Origin: Saccharum officinarum
Taxonomy: Eukaryota > Streptophyta > Magnoliopsida > Poales > Poaceae
Length of the DNA stretch: 64,000 nt
NCBI GenBank assembly: GCA_020631735.1
Contig: CM036215.1
Span: forward strand, 10,504,346 to 10,568,345
Reading direction: 5' to 3'
Below, in pieces: positions 9,285 to 19,844 of this stretch; the stretch's first letter is position 1; each line of letters starts with the position of its first letter. A program made the position numbers and the translations under genes. Below the pieces are notes generated by a model. That model saw nothing but the letters and a program-made list of their open reading frames with translations. It had not been told where the DNA came from and made no database searches.

Positions 9285-11507
9285 CTCCATAATTGCATTG
9301 CATTTGCATTTGCATAAGCATAAGCATGCATCATTCATGTTTGTTATTTTATGTGATGCAACACATGTGATTGTTCTAGGGTTTGTTTGATTTATTTCAT
9401 GAAGTATTTGATAGTTGGTGTAACAAAAAGGTAAGGTAGCCAATCATGACCTACAACACCTTAGTTATACTTAGGGTAACATTTGGAACAAGGTTCATGT
9501 TGACCAAAATTACAAATTTGCCCTCCAAGAGAAGTTTGACCACCATTTGACCCTAGAAGGCTCTAGTTTGACCAATTAAAAAGTCTAATTTAGAAATCTT
9601 GCATGGAGGAGCACCCTTAAGCAAAGTTGTAAAGAAATTCATGGGGAACAAAAGTCTCAATATGACCATCTCATGAAATTGACCCTAACATGCTCAAAAG
9701 TGGCCCACAAGTCAGTTAGAGAGGTAGCTCCAAGACTTAGAATTTTTCTAAGTCTGGAATCTGACCCTACAGTTTTACTGATGCCTACTTTAGGAGCTTT
9801 TAGTTTGCAAACCAGGCCAAACCAGTCTTTGAGCCAATTGACAAAGTTGTTGTCCACACATAGCTCTACAACATTGTCAATATCACCATCACCTGGTTCT
9901 CAATAGTTTAGGAGATATAGTGTCAAGAAGTTAGGGTTTCAGTCGGCGTTATCTCTGAAACTGCGTTTCAGTTTCAAGGGCACCACTTTGGAGCTCTGTA
10001 GTTTCAAATCTAGGCCGAACCAGCCCAAACTCCAATTGACAAACTTGTAGACCTCATGTAGCTCTACAAAATTAGTGTAATCATCTTCGACTAATTCGAA
10101 CCGGTTTGGGAGATAATCATCGTGGAAGTCGCTCTGTCAGTCGGTCATCGATGTCACCATTCACCCGATTCAGTTTCGTCAGCCGGGGAGTGGCCGACCG
10201 CCGCAGGCCGTCGTCGACGCGTGGAGGCACGGGTGGCGCCCGTACGCCGGCCCTGGCCCACCAGTCAGGCCGCGACGCCTTCAAGACGCCACGACGCGCG
10301 AGCCGGCCTCCATTCCTCCGCCCCCTCTCTTCCAGTTGCCAAAAACACCAAAACCGAGCCGCCATTGCCGTTCTTCTCCGGCGAGCTCAAGCGCGAGCTA
10401 CACCGCATCACCGGCCGCCAGACCTCGCCAATCCCTCTGCCTCACCACCCTCCATCCCCTTGACCCACCGAAGCCCGCGATTTGACTCAAGGTGAGCCGC
10501 ATTGCTTTCTTCCCCGTCTCCGAGAGGTCGCCGGAGCCCGCCATGGGACCTCACCGTGGTCGGGGTGCTTCGGGTCTCTCTCCATCCTCCCTTCCTAGCA
10601 AAATGGATCCGCCTAGCTTCGGTGAAGCTCGTACCGAGCCTAGACCGCACCGTACATCCTCACGGCGACGGTGCGCCGCCACCGGACATCACTGGCCGCC
10701 GCTCGCGGTGACAAGCCCTTCCACCCATCCCCATCCATTCCACGAGCACCAATCGACGCACCGGGTGACGGAGAACACGAGGCGGTGTTCGAGTGGCCGA
10801 GCGAGCTCTTCTCCGGCGAGCTCGAGCTCGTCGGAGCTCGCGGGTCTCCGCCTCCCCTACCTCCGGTCACTGACCGCGGGGCCCGCCCGTCAGTGTCGCG
10901 CGCAGGCGGGGCGCTGAGCGGGCCGCGCGCGCGCGAGTGTGTGGGCCGAGTTTTCCGGGCCGGCCCAGTTCATCCGAAATGAAATTCATTTTTATTATTT
11001 TGTCACTAATTTTTTGTACAAGTTGGAAAAATATAGATCTAGGGTTTTAATGATCCAAAAATCATGAGATAAATTTTTTAGGGTCTACATGATGTGTAGT
11101 ATTTTAGAAAAATATGGATCTGTAGCATGAATGTTTTAAATTCTGTAAGAATTTAATAGATCCTTTAAATGTGTTTTGGAATGCATGCAAATTTGTTAAT
11201 TTATAACTTGAGCTGTAGTGTTCCATAATCATGAAATTGGTGGGTAGGTTACTCTATGCTAGCCCTAGCTCTGGTAAAAATTTGGCATCAGTGCTTAAGA
11301 ATTTTTCAAGTTATAATGCTATCTTGTTATTCTAGGAATATTTAAATGAATTTTTGTAATTTTTCTACATGTGCAATGTTCATATAAATTTTTGGAGAAT
11401 GTTGGTACCCTAGAGTGTCCAAGAAAATAAGAAATCTGTTGTTTGACACTTTTTACTATGCTTTGTTATTTATACAAAAATCAGCCTTTTTGGCTTGTGA
11501 ATTTTGT
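9264..11507 (+). repeat. 3' LTR, 5' part, cut by the assembly gap
   Basis: Starts TGTAACACC directly after the polypurine tract. It has an AT-rich start with repeated GCAT words (9290-9330), a GC-rich block at about 10100-10980, and an AT-rich stretch matching the window's first 240 bases from 11275. The GC-rich block gives several overlapping ORFs on both strands that I take to be chance. CAAGGTGAGC at about 10488 resembles a 5' splice site and could pair with the acceptors before the two ORFs when this LTR position is transcribed. About 2.5 kb of the LTR should be missing at the gap. Confidence 0.85.
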
Positions 11508-11607
11508 NNNNNNNNNNNNNNNNNNNNNNNNNNNNNNNNNNNNNNNNNNNNNNNNNNNNNNNNNNNNNNNNNNNNNNNNNNNNNNNNNNNNNNNNNNNNN
11601 NNNNNNN
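11508..11607. other. Assembly gap of 100 N
   Basis: Exactly 100 unknown bases, a usual placeholder for a gap of unknown size. It interrupts the 3' LTR, so the true distance to the sulfotransferase is unknown. Confidence 0.98.
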
Positions 11608-12177
11608 GGCAGACTGCTCACCGAACTAGCTCACAGAACATGTGCAGGTGTGCACATGTATGTTGGGTCAAATCCTTTGTTTTCAGCAACAAAATCCTTT
11701 GTTCAATACGCAGCGGCAGCGTGTTCTGCTCTCCCTTCCAGTTGCCAAAAATTGATTTGAGCCAAACTTCAGGCCACGACGACGGGCTGACCGCCGGCGG
11801 GGAGCGAGGAGGGCCACCGACACTCGGCAGGGCGCTGGCGGTGTGGTGGTGGCTCGGCAGCCTCAGCTGGCGGCGGCGAGTGCGCAGTCCAGTTAGCGGC
11901 GACGCGGCAGAGCGGGCGCCGCTCGGTTGCGCGCGAGCAGACGGACGCCCCACCAGAGCTCGAGATCGTGCCACAGACATGTGCAGACTGCTCGACTTGG
12001 GCGGTACCTGCCTGCACAGGAGTCAACGCCTCCTCACCGGTGACCTCATGTTCTGCTAATCTCTACTGTGTTCACCTAAGCTATTGAGTATCATCATCAG
12101 TCATCACGTCACAATCCCTACCGATCCTGTCGATCGCTATCACTTCCCTGATCAACCACAAGTCCACAACCACAGCC
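11608..12177 (+). other. Region upstream of the sulfotransferase, no gene recognised
   Basis: GC-rich sequence with overlapping ORFs on both strands and no family I recognise. The last 120 bases before the ATG at 12178 are C-rich and look like a grass 5' untranslated region. Not recognisably part of the LTR. Confidence 0.4.
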
Positions 12178-13229
12178 ATGGCGGCGCAGGTTCCTGATTC
12201 TGAATCTAGCAAGAGTGACGCCAAAACCAAAGCCTCAGCTGAAGAAACCCCACCCGAAACCTACAGCGATCTTATATCCACGTTACCTGTGAGAGGAGGG
12301 TGGGTGATGCCACTCGTCATATACCAGAACTACTGGCTGAATCCAGCTAGGCTCAAGCACATCATCCCCATCAAAGAACACTACAAGCCTCGTAGCGACG
12401 ACATCATCCTTCCACCTACCCGAAATGTGGAACCACTTGGCTGAAAGCCCTCGCTTTCGCCATCACGACCCGAAGCCGCCGCCCCACACTTTCTGCCCCG
12501 CCGCCGACCGACCACCCTCCTCTGCTCACCCAGCTGCACCCGCAAGAACTCGTGGCACACCTCGAGACACCCAACCCAGCGGCGGGAGACCTGGCCGCCA
12601 TCGACAAGCTGCCCTCCCCAAGGCTTCTTGCTACGCATCTACCCCTTTCCCTGCTCCCGCCGGCCGTTTCCACCTGTGGCTGCCGCGTCGTGTACCTTTG
12701 CCGGCAGCCCAAGGATGTGTGCATCTCGCTGTGGCACTTTGGGAATGGCATGCTGCGTGGAGGAGGAACAGCAAGGTCCTCCCCCGTGCAACTTGACGCC
12801 TCGGTGAGCATGTTCTGTGAGGGGATCTCGCCTTTCGGGCCCTTTTGGGAGCACTATCTCGAGTACTGGAAGGAGAGCTTGGCGAGGCCACAGCAGATAC
12901 TTTTCTTGAAGTATGAAGAGATCGTTTCGGACCCAGTGAAAATCGTGGAAACGCTTGCCGGCTTCTTTGCTGTCCCGTTCACTGAAGAGGAGAAGAGGAT
13001 AGGGGTCCCTGAGGAGGTGGTGAGGCTGTGCAGCTTTGAAGTGCTTAGTGGCTTGGAAAGCAATCGATCTGGAGATGTTACTCGTGGAGACGACTTAGTT
13101 ATTGGGAAATCTATGTTCTTCAGGAAAGGCAAGGTGGGGGACTGGGAGAACCACATGAGCAAAGAGATGAGCCAGAAGGTAGATGACGTCTTAGAAGACA
13201 AGTTCAAGGGATCCGGTCTCGTATTTTAG
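12178..13229 (+). pseudogene. Cytosolic (flavonol/brassinosteroid type) sulfotransferase with one frameshift
   Basis: Plant soluble sulfotransferases move sulfate from PAPS to small hydroxylated molecules. The reading starts at 12178 (MAAQVPDSESSKSD) and covers the N-terminal substrate region, including YWLNPARLKHI. At about 12411 one base appears lost, and the normal frame stops soon after. The rest of the family pattern continues in the next frame to 13229. There I see the 5'-phosphosulfate loop YPKCGTTWLKAL, the THLP region with the usual catalytic His, the CRQPKD segment of the 3'-phosphate site, and the C-terminal FRKGKVGDWENHM motif. Total length (about 350 codons) and the single-exon layout fit the family. 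With only one lesion seen, this could be a recent pseudogene or a sequencing error. The exact substrate cannot be told. Confidence 0.85.
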
Positions 13230-15374
13230 TTTGATGATTGTCCAGGTCTTTCATCTCTGCGTGTGATGTTGTTTGTCCAGAATAATCATGCATTCGCACC
13301 TGCAGTAGCATTTGTAATGGGATCTTTCTGCTCAAAATAAATTATGACTGTGTATCAAATAATTATCTATATTTATTATCTGCACTTACCGTCTTTGGGC
13401 CTACTTGCTAGGACTTTTGCTCCAGCTTCACAAAGCTATTTTTCAGCTTCTTTTACCAAGCAGGTCCTAATGAAACAGCTTCTCCAAAGTTATTTTTCAA
13501 CTCCTCTCATAGGCACAGTTTCTCGTGTGAAGTTGGGTGAAGCTGAAAATACTAACGGTTATCTCTATTATCTTCCCGGAGAAGTTGTTTACCAAACATT
13601 TTTTGAAACAACTTTAGCTTTCCTAGTGGAGCTGCTTTATGTAACCGAAGCTGAAAAAAATCTACTTCACTAATAAAACTGAGTTGTACCAAACATGTCC
13701 TATGTATGTATTTTAGTCTCTCCCATGGACGTATAGATTACTAATATATAGTGGTAATGCGGAATCAAGGTATAGATAATATAGATCTTTCTCTTTTTCA
13801 CTAATTATTAATGTGATAATATATTGGTCATTCAGTATTTCGCATAGACTCATATTTTCCTTCCCAAGGCATTCAAAAATCATATTACTTTAAGCCTAAA
13901 TTTTGATATTGATGAATTGGACTTTAAATGTACTAGTTATTTATATTTGGCACCCTAATTTATTAATATTTGAATCAGACCAATATTTTACTAATTCTTA
14001 CTTTTGTATTTAGCTTTTATTAGTTGTACACATGTGCTTTATTTTAAAATCTAAAGTGGCTATTTATTTAATATATGGACCTTTTCATTAATCCACGTCA
14101 TAGTTCATTAAAATCAATAGTGCATGTTGTTTCTAAAAAAATCAATAGTGCATACTCTTTTTTTTCTGATTGATCTCGTAATATGTGATCCAGTGGTGAC
14201 TTCATCTAACACTAACCGTAACACTCTCATTTTTAAATATATAAGGCGTATCAAGATTTAAAAACTCAAACTTTGCACATTTTGATTGGCAATTACTAAC
14301 ATTTTTTTACACGCTTGGTGCACAAAAATTAAAGCAATCAACGATATATCGTAAGGGTATTTGATGTATGCTTCTAAAGATTTTTAAAAATTACAATACA
14401 CCTTATGAAAAGGACAATAAAAGAAGGACGGAACCACGGAACAGGATTGGACGAATATACCATCCGAACAAACTCAACAAATACATAAACTCCAAATTCA
14501 TGTATACACATTTAAATAAGAGATGGGGAGAGCATGACCAATTTCATAAACATGTAAAAATATCGGAGCCAGATTCATACCACATTTGGGATAGCTTCTC
14601 CAACAGTTTAAGGAGTTGGTTTTGCCAAATGGGTTAAAATAAAACTACTCTTCAAGTGGAGCTCCTTAAACATACTATCACAAGTGGTGGGTGTCGGATG
14701 AAGTTGAAAATATTAGCTTCTCCTAACTCTCTCTCTCTCTCTCTCCCTTATCTAATATGAGAAGTTTTTGTTAAACTCCACTGGTAGAGCTACTTGTGGA
14801 GCTGAATAAAAAAAAAAACTCCACCAATAAAGCAGATTTGTATCAAATGGGGCCTTAGGCAAGTCATGGCGTGGGCATGTGTGTGCAAAATCAATGTTCT
14901 TATGGTATCTGAAATAAGGTTTATGTTCCGGCTATAACGGTTTGAGAACGGATGCAACTATTCCTATCCATGTACAACTTAGCAGTTATATATAGCCGGC
15001 TATATCATCATTTAGCTCCGCTATTGAAGAGGTCCTCCACTAAATGCCATAGCTGGATATTTAAGACATTGATTTGGAGCCTTCCAAAACAAACATTTGA
15101 TCAAACAATCCAATACACTGTAAAATAATTTGGAAATTGTTGAAACATATTGGAGATCTTGCTGTAAAATATGGGATTTATATATGGAAGGCATGCATAG
15201 AGTACACCATAGAGGAGGGTGTAAAAATCAATCTCCTATAATAATCCTATATAGTACATCTCCTAGTAATCAATCGGCCTAGGATTTGCTAGGCCAATAA
15301 TTAAGAACTAACAGCTTCATAATTAAGGTTTACCTGTATCTAGAGCAAATCCGAAGATTCAAACCTCCTGTATT
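13230..15374. other. Intergenic AT-rich DNA with two MITE-like relics
   Basis: After the sulfotransferase the sequence is AT-rich. About 13395-13700 and 14595-14857 look like two diverged copies of one small element: both contain GAGCTGCTTT- or GAGCTCC-like words near the end and finish with ACCAAACATGTCC or ATCAAATGGGGCC. A (CT)n run of about 20 bases sits at about 14730. No gene seen. Confidence 0.35.
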
Positions 15375-17002
15375 TTAAGGAATGGATTTTAACCGCTGCT
15401 CCAAGAGCAACCGCTTCATCTGGTTTGACCCTATGTTTGGCTCCTTCCCATAAAAGTAATCCTTGACAAGTCTTTGAATCTTTGGGATCATGGTGCTTCC
15501 ACCAACAAGAATGATCTCATCTATCTCGCTCCTCTCAAGCTCAGAGTCTGCCATGGCCGAGTCCACCAATGACTTTCCAGAACAGATCACCACTCAATTT
15601 CTCAAAAGTTGGCCGTGACAGCGACTCCGAGAAATCCATGCCGCCGCCGAGTAGAGATTCGATGCTCACTCAGGGTTAAAAATACCGCTCGGTTTACCGC
15701 GGTAAACCGCGGTTACCGCCCTAACCGGGCCGGTCCGGTTCCGGTCCGGTCCGGTTAGGTATTTCCCAAATTCAAATTTAAAATTTTAAAAAAAATGCTG
15801 AAAAAATTCCTAAAAATAGTTTATGATTTATAGAAGCCAATGGTGTAAAAATTTTTCAAATTCGAGTTCGTTTAGTATTTATTTATACGTATAAAAGTTT
15901 GAAAAAAAAAAAAAAAAAATCCCGGTCCCGGTCCGTTAAGACCCCCAAATTCAAATTTAAAATTTAAAAAAACAAAAAATGCTGAAAAAATTCCTAAAAA
16001 TAGTTCATGATTTATAGAAGCCAATGGTGTAAAAATTTTTCAAATTCGAGTTCGTTTAGTATTTATTTGTACGTATAGAAGTTTGAAAAAAAAAAGAAAA
16101 AAGAAAATTCTAAACTCAAACCGAGCGGTAAACCGGTCAAACCGCCGGTTACCGCTCCAAACCGGCCGGTAAACCGGACCCGAACCGAACTGAAGGAGCG
16201 TTTGAATTTAAATTTGAATTCGGCCGGTTACCGACCGGTTACCGGTAAACCGGACCGGTTTACCGCTACCGGAGGCCGGTGGTTACCGGAAACCGGTCGG
16301 TAAAAAAAACCCTGTGCTCACTTGGGCATGATCTTGACTGCTCAGCACCTTCTTTGCACGCTCACACGCCACGCCCAGTTTCCTGAGAGCAGCCCTGTCC
16401 TCGCTGACATCCTTGCCGTGCTTCATCTTGATCACGTCGACGAAGTGGTCCACGACCCTGCGGTCGAAGTCATCTCCTCCCAGAAAAGGATCGTCCCGAT
16501 AAGCAAGGACATCAAAATAACCGCCGTCGTCCTTGGCGTCCAATTGGATGACCGGACCGATGCCGTATTTTGTTGAACCGATCTTGTACGGCACACGCTG
16601 GGTGAGTCTCTGCACGGTGTCCTCCTCGTACCTTAGGCCGAGCATACGCTTGAAACCGAAGATTGCGGCCTCGGGGTGGGTGTCGGCGTAGTTCTTGGCG
16701 GCCTCGCCGACGAGGACGCTGCAGTCGTCCGGGAAGGCGACCCAGGACGGGATGCAGACGCGGAACATGGTCTCCGTCTCGCCGGGCCAGCCACGGGTGT
16801 AGCCGGCGACGCAAGAGTTGGTGTTGCCCAGGTCGATGGCGATCGCCGCTTCAGGGTCGTACCTATACCAATTCGCGGTGATGTGCGTATTCGCGTGGTG
16901 ACCATGGGAAACATCTAGCCCTGACGTCGCTGCAAGCAAGCAGGCAAGCAGCAGCATCAGCATGTGAGCCCTGACGCCGCCGCCGCCGCAATGGCCTGCC
17001 AT
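15375..17002 (-). pseudogene. BiP-like HSP70 pseudogene, internally deleted and split by a MITE
   Basis: BiP is the ER-lumen Hsp70 chaperone. On the minus strand from 17002 there is an ATG, a hydrophobic signal peptide (LMLLLACLLAA), and the start of the ATPase domain with AIDLGNTNSCV, a variant of the phosphate-1 motif. The reading then jumps from about the VPYKIG region to FLGGDDFDRRV, so roughly 150 residues of the ATPase domain are missing. A 644-bp hAT-like MITE interrupts it at 15671-16314. Beyond the insertion come [19 protein letters not shown], then [10 protein letters not shown] and the GKEPN region, with at least two frame changes. The substrate-binding domain is absent. Confidence 0.88.
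15671..16314. mobile_element. hAT-type MITE inserted in the BiP pseudogene
   Basis: The ends are CAGGGTTAAAAATACCG and CGGTAAAAAAAACCCTG, imperfect terminal inverted repeats. The 8-bp target duplication TGCTCACT lies at 15663-15670 and 16315-16322. An 8-bp duplication with CAGGG ends is typical of hAT. Both flanks read as BiP, which confirms insertion. Inside, a block of about 150 bp is repeated in tandem (about 15762-15905 and 15943-16088), and both ends are rich in CCGGT/ACCGG words. No ORF. Confidence 0.88.
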
Positions 17003-17064
17003 TGCAGCAAACAGAGACGTACCCCTAACTAGGCGCCGTGGAGACGAGGAAAGGCAGGCAGTTT

Positions 17065-17078
17065 GTTTATATATGTAT
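17065..17078 (-). promoter_or_regulatory. TATA box of the BiP pseudogene
   Basis: On the minus strand ATATATAAAC lies about 65 bp before the pseudogene ATG. The spacing allows a short 5' leader, so the locus probably began as a genomic copy with its promoter and not as a processed copy. Confidence 0.5.
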
Positions 17079-18714
17079 ACAGATTATTATGGCGGCGTGT
17101 GAGGGCCGGCTCGGCTATACGTACGTGCCGAGTTCGAGGTCAATTCGATTCGGATAATCCGATCGAGGGACTCGTCACACGTGTGGCTCTTGATCGGATC
17201 TGGCTAGGCGCCCAAGGAAAATCAGGCTGCTGATTATTTATCAGTTTCAAATTATCCTTCTCTTGAAAAAGTCATTCTAAGTATGCCCTGGGACAGATCC
17301 TCATACATTGCAAGATTATTTTAGAATGTTTATAGCATCAAATATGCATACATTTCTGTAGTATATTTGACTTTTACATATATATATATATATATACAAA
17401 TATTATATATGTAAGTGTTACTATACAAAACTATTTAGGAGTTTAACTCCGTTTAAACACTGTCTAAACGACGACCTTAACGCTAAACAAAGGGTGACCA
17501 CCATTTAGTGTAAGGAAGTCACACGATGGCTAGCCATCCTGCATTCCAATTATAAAGGCACAAAAAATAAATCAACGAAAACATAAATCTTAATAATTGC
17601 TAATAGGTTGAGGGACTTGCACTGGATGTCAACGAGCACCGAGAAAACAGAATAAAAGTCAGCACCAAGGTTTGCTACTCTAGTCCTGAGCAAATTCAGC
17701 CCGATCTGCGGGCGTTAGGTATGTTTAGTTTGAGGATAAGTTTGGATGAGATATGTGCATCTATAGGTTTCTAGATATGGTTATCCATGTTCTATGTTTG
17801 GTTAAATGGATGGAGCGAGTTATTTTTCCATGGTTAGTTGAATGGATAGAGCAAGTCATTTTTCTATTTGGTTAGATTGATATCTGTTGGACAGGGCAAG
17901 ATAGGTAAAACGATTTTTCAAGGATAGCCATGCTGATTGTCACACGGGCCCACTTGTCATTTATTTCATTTTTGCCAAAATATAGTCGTGCGAGATCTTA
18001 TTTTGTAGATTTAATTGGAATGGATACAAGGATATATTCATTATCATAAATAAGATAAATGGTCTACTAGATAAAACCTCCGTTTCTTTTCTGACTTCCG
18101 GCGCAGAAGAAAATAGACATTTCACTTCCCCAAAAAGCACCGAATCCTGCCTCGCAAGCTCGGCGGGAGGGAGAGAGGAACCCAAACCCCCTCTCTACCA
18201 CTTAAACTTCACCGCCTATGCAAATGTGCTCACACCACCAAGTGTACACCACCATGTGCATGTGTGTTAGCATTTCACAATTATTTTTCAAGGCGTTATG
18301 TTAGCTCTCTACTAGATCCTAATGCATATGCTCAAGACATTGATCTAGTGGTACTTGATTCCCGAGCTAACCGTGATTGCCCTTCTTGATAGTCGGCTAT
18401 GTATCCTAAACCCGGTCAATCACTTCTCTACTCATTTTAGACCGGCAAAAGGAAAACCCTATGGTTATACCTTTGCCTTGCGCTCTTAGATCCTTCTCTT
18501 CCACTTGATCATCATGTCCATCATATTATGTGCATCTCCACCATGATCATCATTTCATGTCCATGCACCATCTCTTTGTGATCTTGTGGCCACCACTCCT
18601 TGCCACATACACCTTCATCACATGTGTTGCTTATGCCTAACTCAAAACACTTAACACATGTCATTAGCAACACATGTCTTAGAGCCTTTCCTGTTTATGT
18701 TGAACACATACCTC
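17079..18714. other. Intergenic DNA with a (TA)n run, no gene seen
   Basis: Contains a (TA)n microsatellite at about 17372-17394 and otherwise unclassified AT-rich sequence. From about 18190 the composition becomes like the LTR relic that follows, which may therefore begin here. Confidence 0.4.
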
Positions 18715-19814
18715 TCTCTTAGTTGGCCGGATCTAGAGACCGACCACGAAGCCGAGTAGCTCAACTCAGGGCGAGCTCTGGTAAGTATAAAGTGCGCCTC
18801 GGAAGGGAGTCGTAGGCGTGAGTCCAAGGGTAGATGATTTAAAAGTCCTGATCGTCCTGGTAGAAGGGTAATCCCTGAGAGTGTTGGCGCTGACCGAACC
18901 CGCGAAGTTGGTTCCTGAGTTGTACCAAAGGTGACCCACAGCTACTGTTGCAAAGTATGCCAGGGTGAGAGTTAGGAATACCCCCTCAGCTGAGTTGTAA
19001 TTCGATTCGAGTCACCGTCTCTCACCGGTTAGTGAGAACTTAACGGGAGTATCTCCAAAGTAGATGCACTAAATAATAATCATGGTTCAGAAATAATGAT
19101 ATGATGATGATGGCCTTATTATATCTGCTATGGTTAATATTGTTTACTCCTAATAAGTGAGTGCTCTAGTACAGGTGCTAATATAGTTGACAGGTTAATG
19201 ATGATGAACTTGATGCTAAGTTTAATTGGTTACTTATGTTCATAAGCTCTTTTATGCAAATGCGTCAAGCTAGCCCCACCTTATAAAGCCTTGCATGATC
19301 CTTGGTGTCCTTTATTTTTAGTTTTTGATGGGTAAGTCTAGCTGAGTATCTTCTCGTACTCAGGGTTTATTTTTCACCTGTTGCAGATGACCTGTTCTAT
19401 TCTGGGTGCTGCAAGTACTGTCTCCTCTCAGCCGGAGATGAGGACTAGATCATTGGGCGTGATCTCTATTAGTTATCTTATCTAAGATGCTTTTGTGGGA
19501 CATGACTACTATCTGGCAATGTATTTGAACTTATGAAGTTATATATCGAACTATGTTGCTTCCGCGAAACAAACTCGGTTTGTAATATTTTATTTAACTC
19601 CGATGGATGTAATCCGTATGCCGCTTGTGAAAATGTTGTAACGCTTGATGTGTTGTGTTGAATCAATACGATCTTGGCTTGTTTGTTGAAAGTTGTTTGA
19701 AATCCTTCGAGATTTCTGGACTACCAGGATTATGAGAGCTTAAGTATAGGGATTTGATCACTTCAGTGATTGTTTTTGTACTTACGTTCTTATAATTTGG
19801 TCGGTTCTGTTACA
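18715..19814 (+). repeat. Relic LTR end, related to the Tekay-type LTR
   Basis: This stretch is collinear with about 1730-2817 of the first LTR. Shared blocks include TTAGTTGGCCGGAT, the GTAAGTCTAGCTGAGTA block, GTTGCAGATGAC, and the end GGTCGGTTCTGTTACA. It ends at 19814, 30 bp before the F-box ATG. No primer binding site or internal domain follows, so it is a solo or truncated LTR. Its left end is not defined; it may reach about 18190. Confidence 0.8.
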
Positions 19815-19844
19815 TCCCTCCCTTTCCTTCCCTGTGGACCCGCC

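Larger units (their letters stand above)
1..11507 (+). mobile_element. Ty3/gypsy chromovirus (Tekay type), cut by the window edge and an assembly gap
   Basis: A long LTR retrotransposon. The window opens inside its 5' LTR, which ends at 2817. A primer binding site, an extra ORF, gag-pol and a polypurine tract follow, and the 3' LTR starts at 9264 and is cut by the N gap. Bases 1-240 match 11275-11507, with about six substitutions and several small indels by eye, so the ends are a true LTR pair. Domain order gag, protease, RT, RNase H, integrase, chromodomain identifies a chromovirus; the long LTRs and gag style suggest the Tekay/Del lineage. Joining the LTR halves gives an LTR of about 4.8 kb, which is unusually long. 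The pol lesions mean this copy cannot make an intact polyprotein. Confidence 0.88.

Noticed and set aside
10106..10982. Several ORFs of 70-140 codons on both strands
   Set aside because: They lie in the GC-rich block of the 3' LTR, overlap on both strands, and have no family pattern.
11415..12059. ORFs of 214 and 105 codons reading through the N run
   Set aside because: They are artefacts of translating 100 N and join LTR sequence to unrelated sequence.
16663..16918. ORFs on the plus strand within the BiP region
   Set aside because: Shadows of the minus-strand BiP reading frame.
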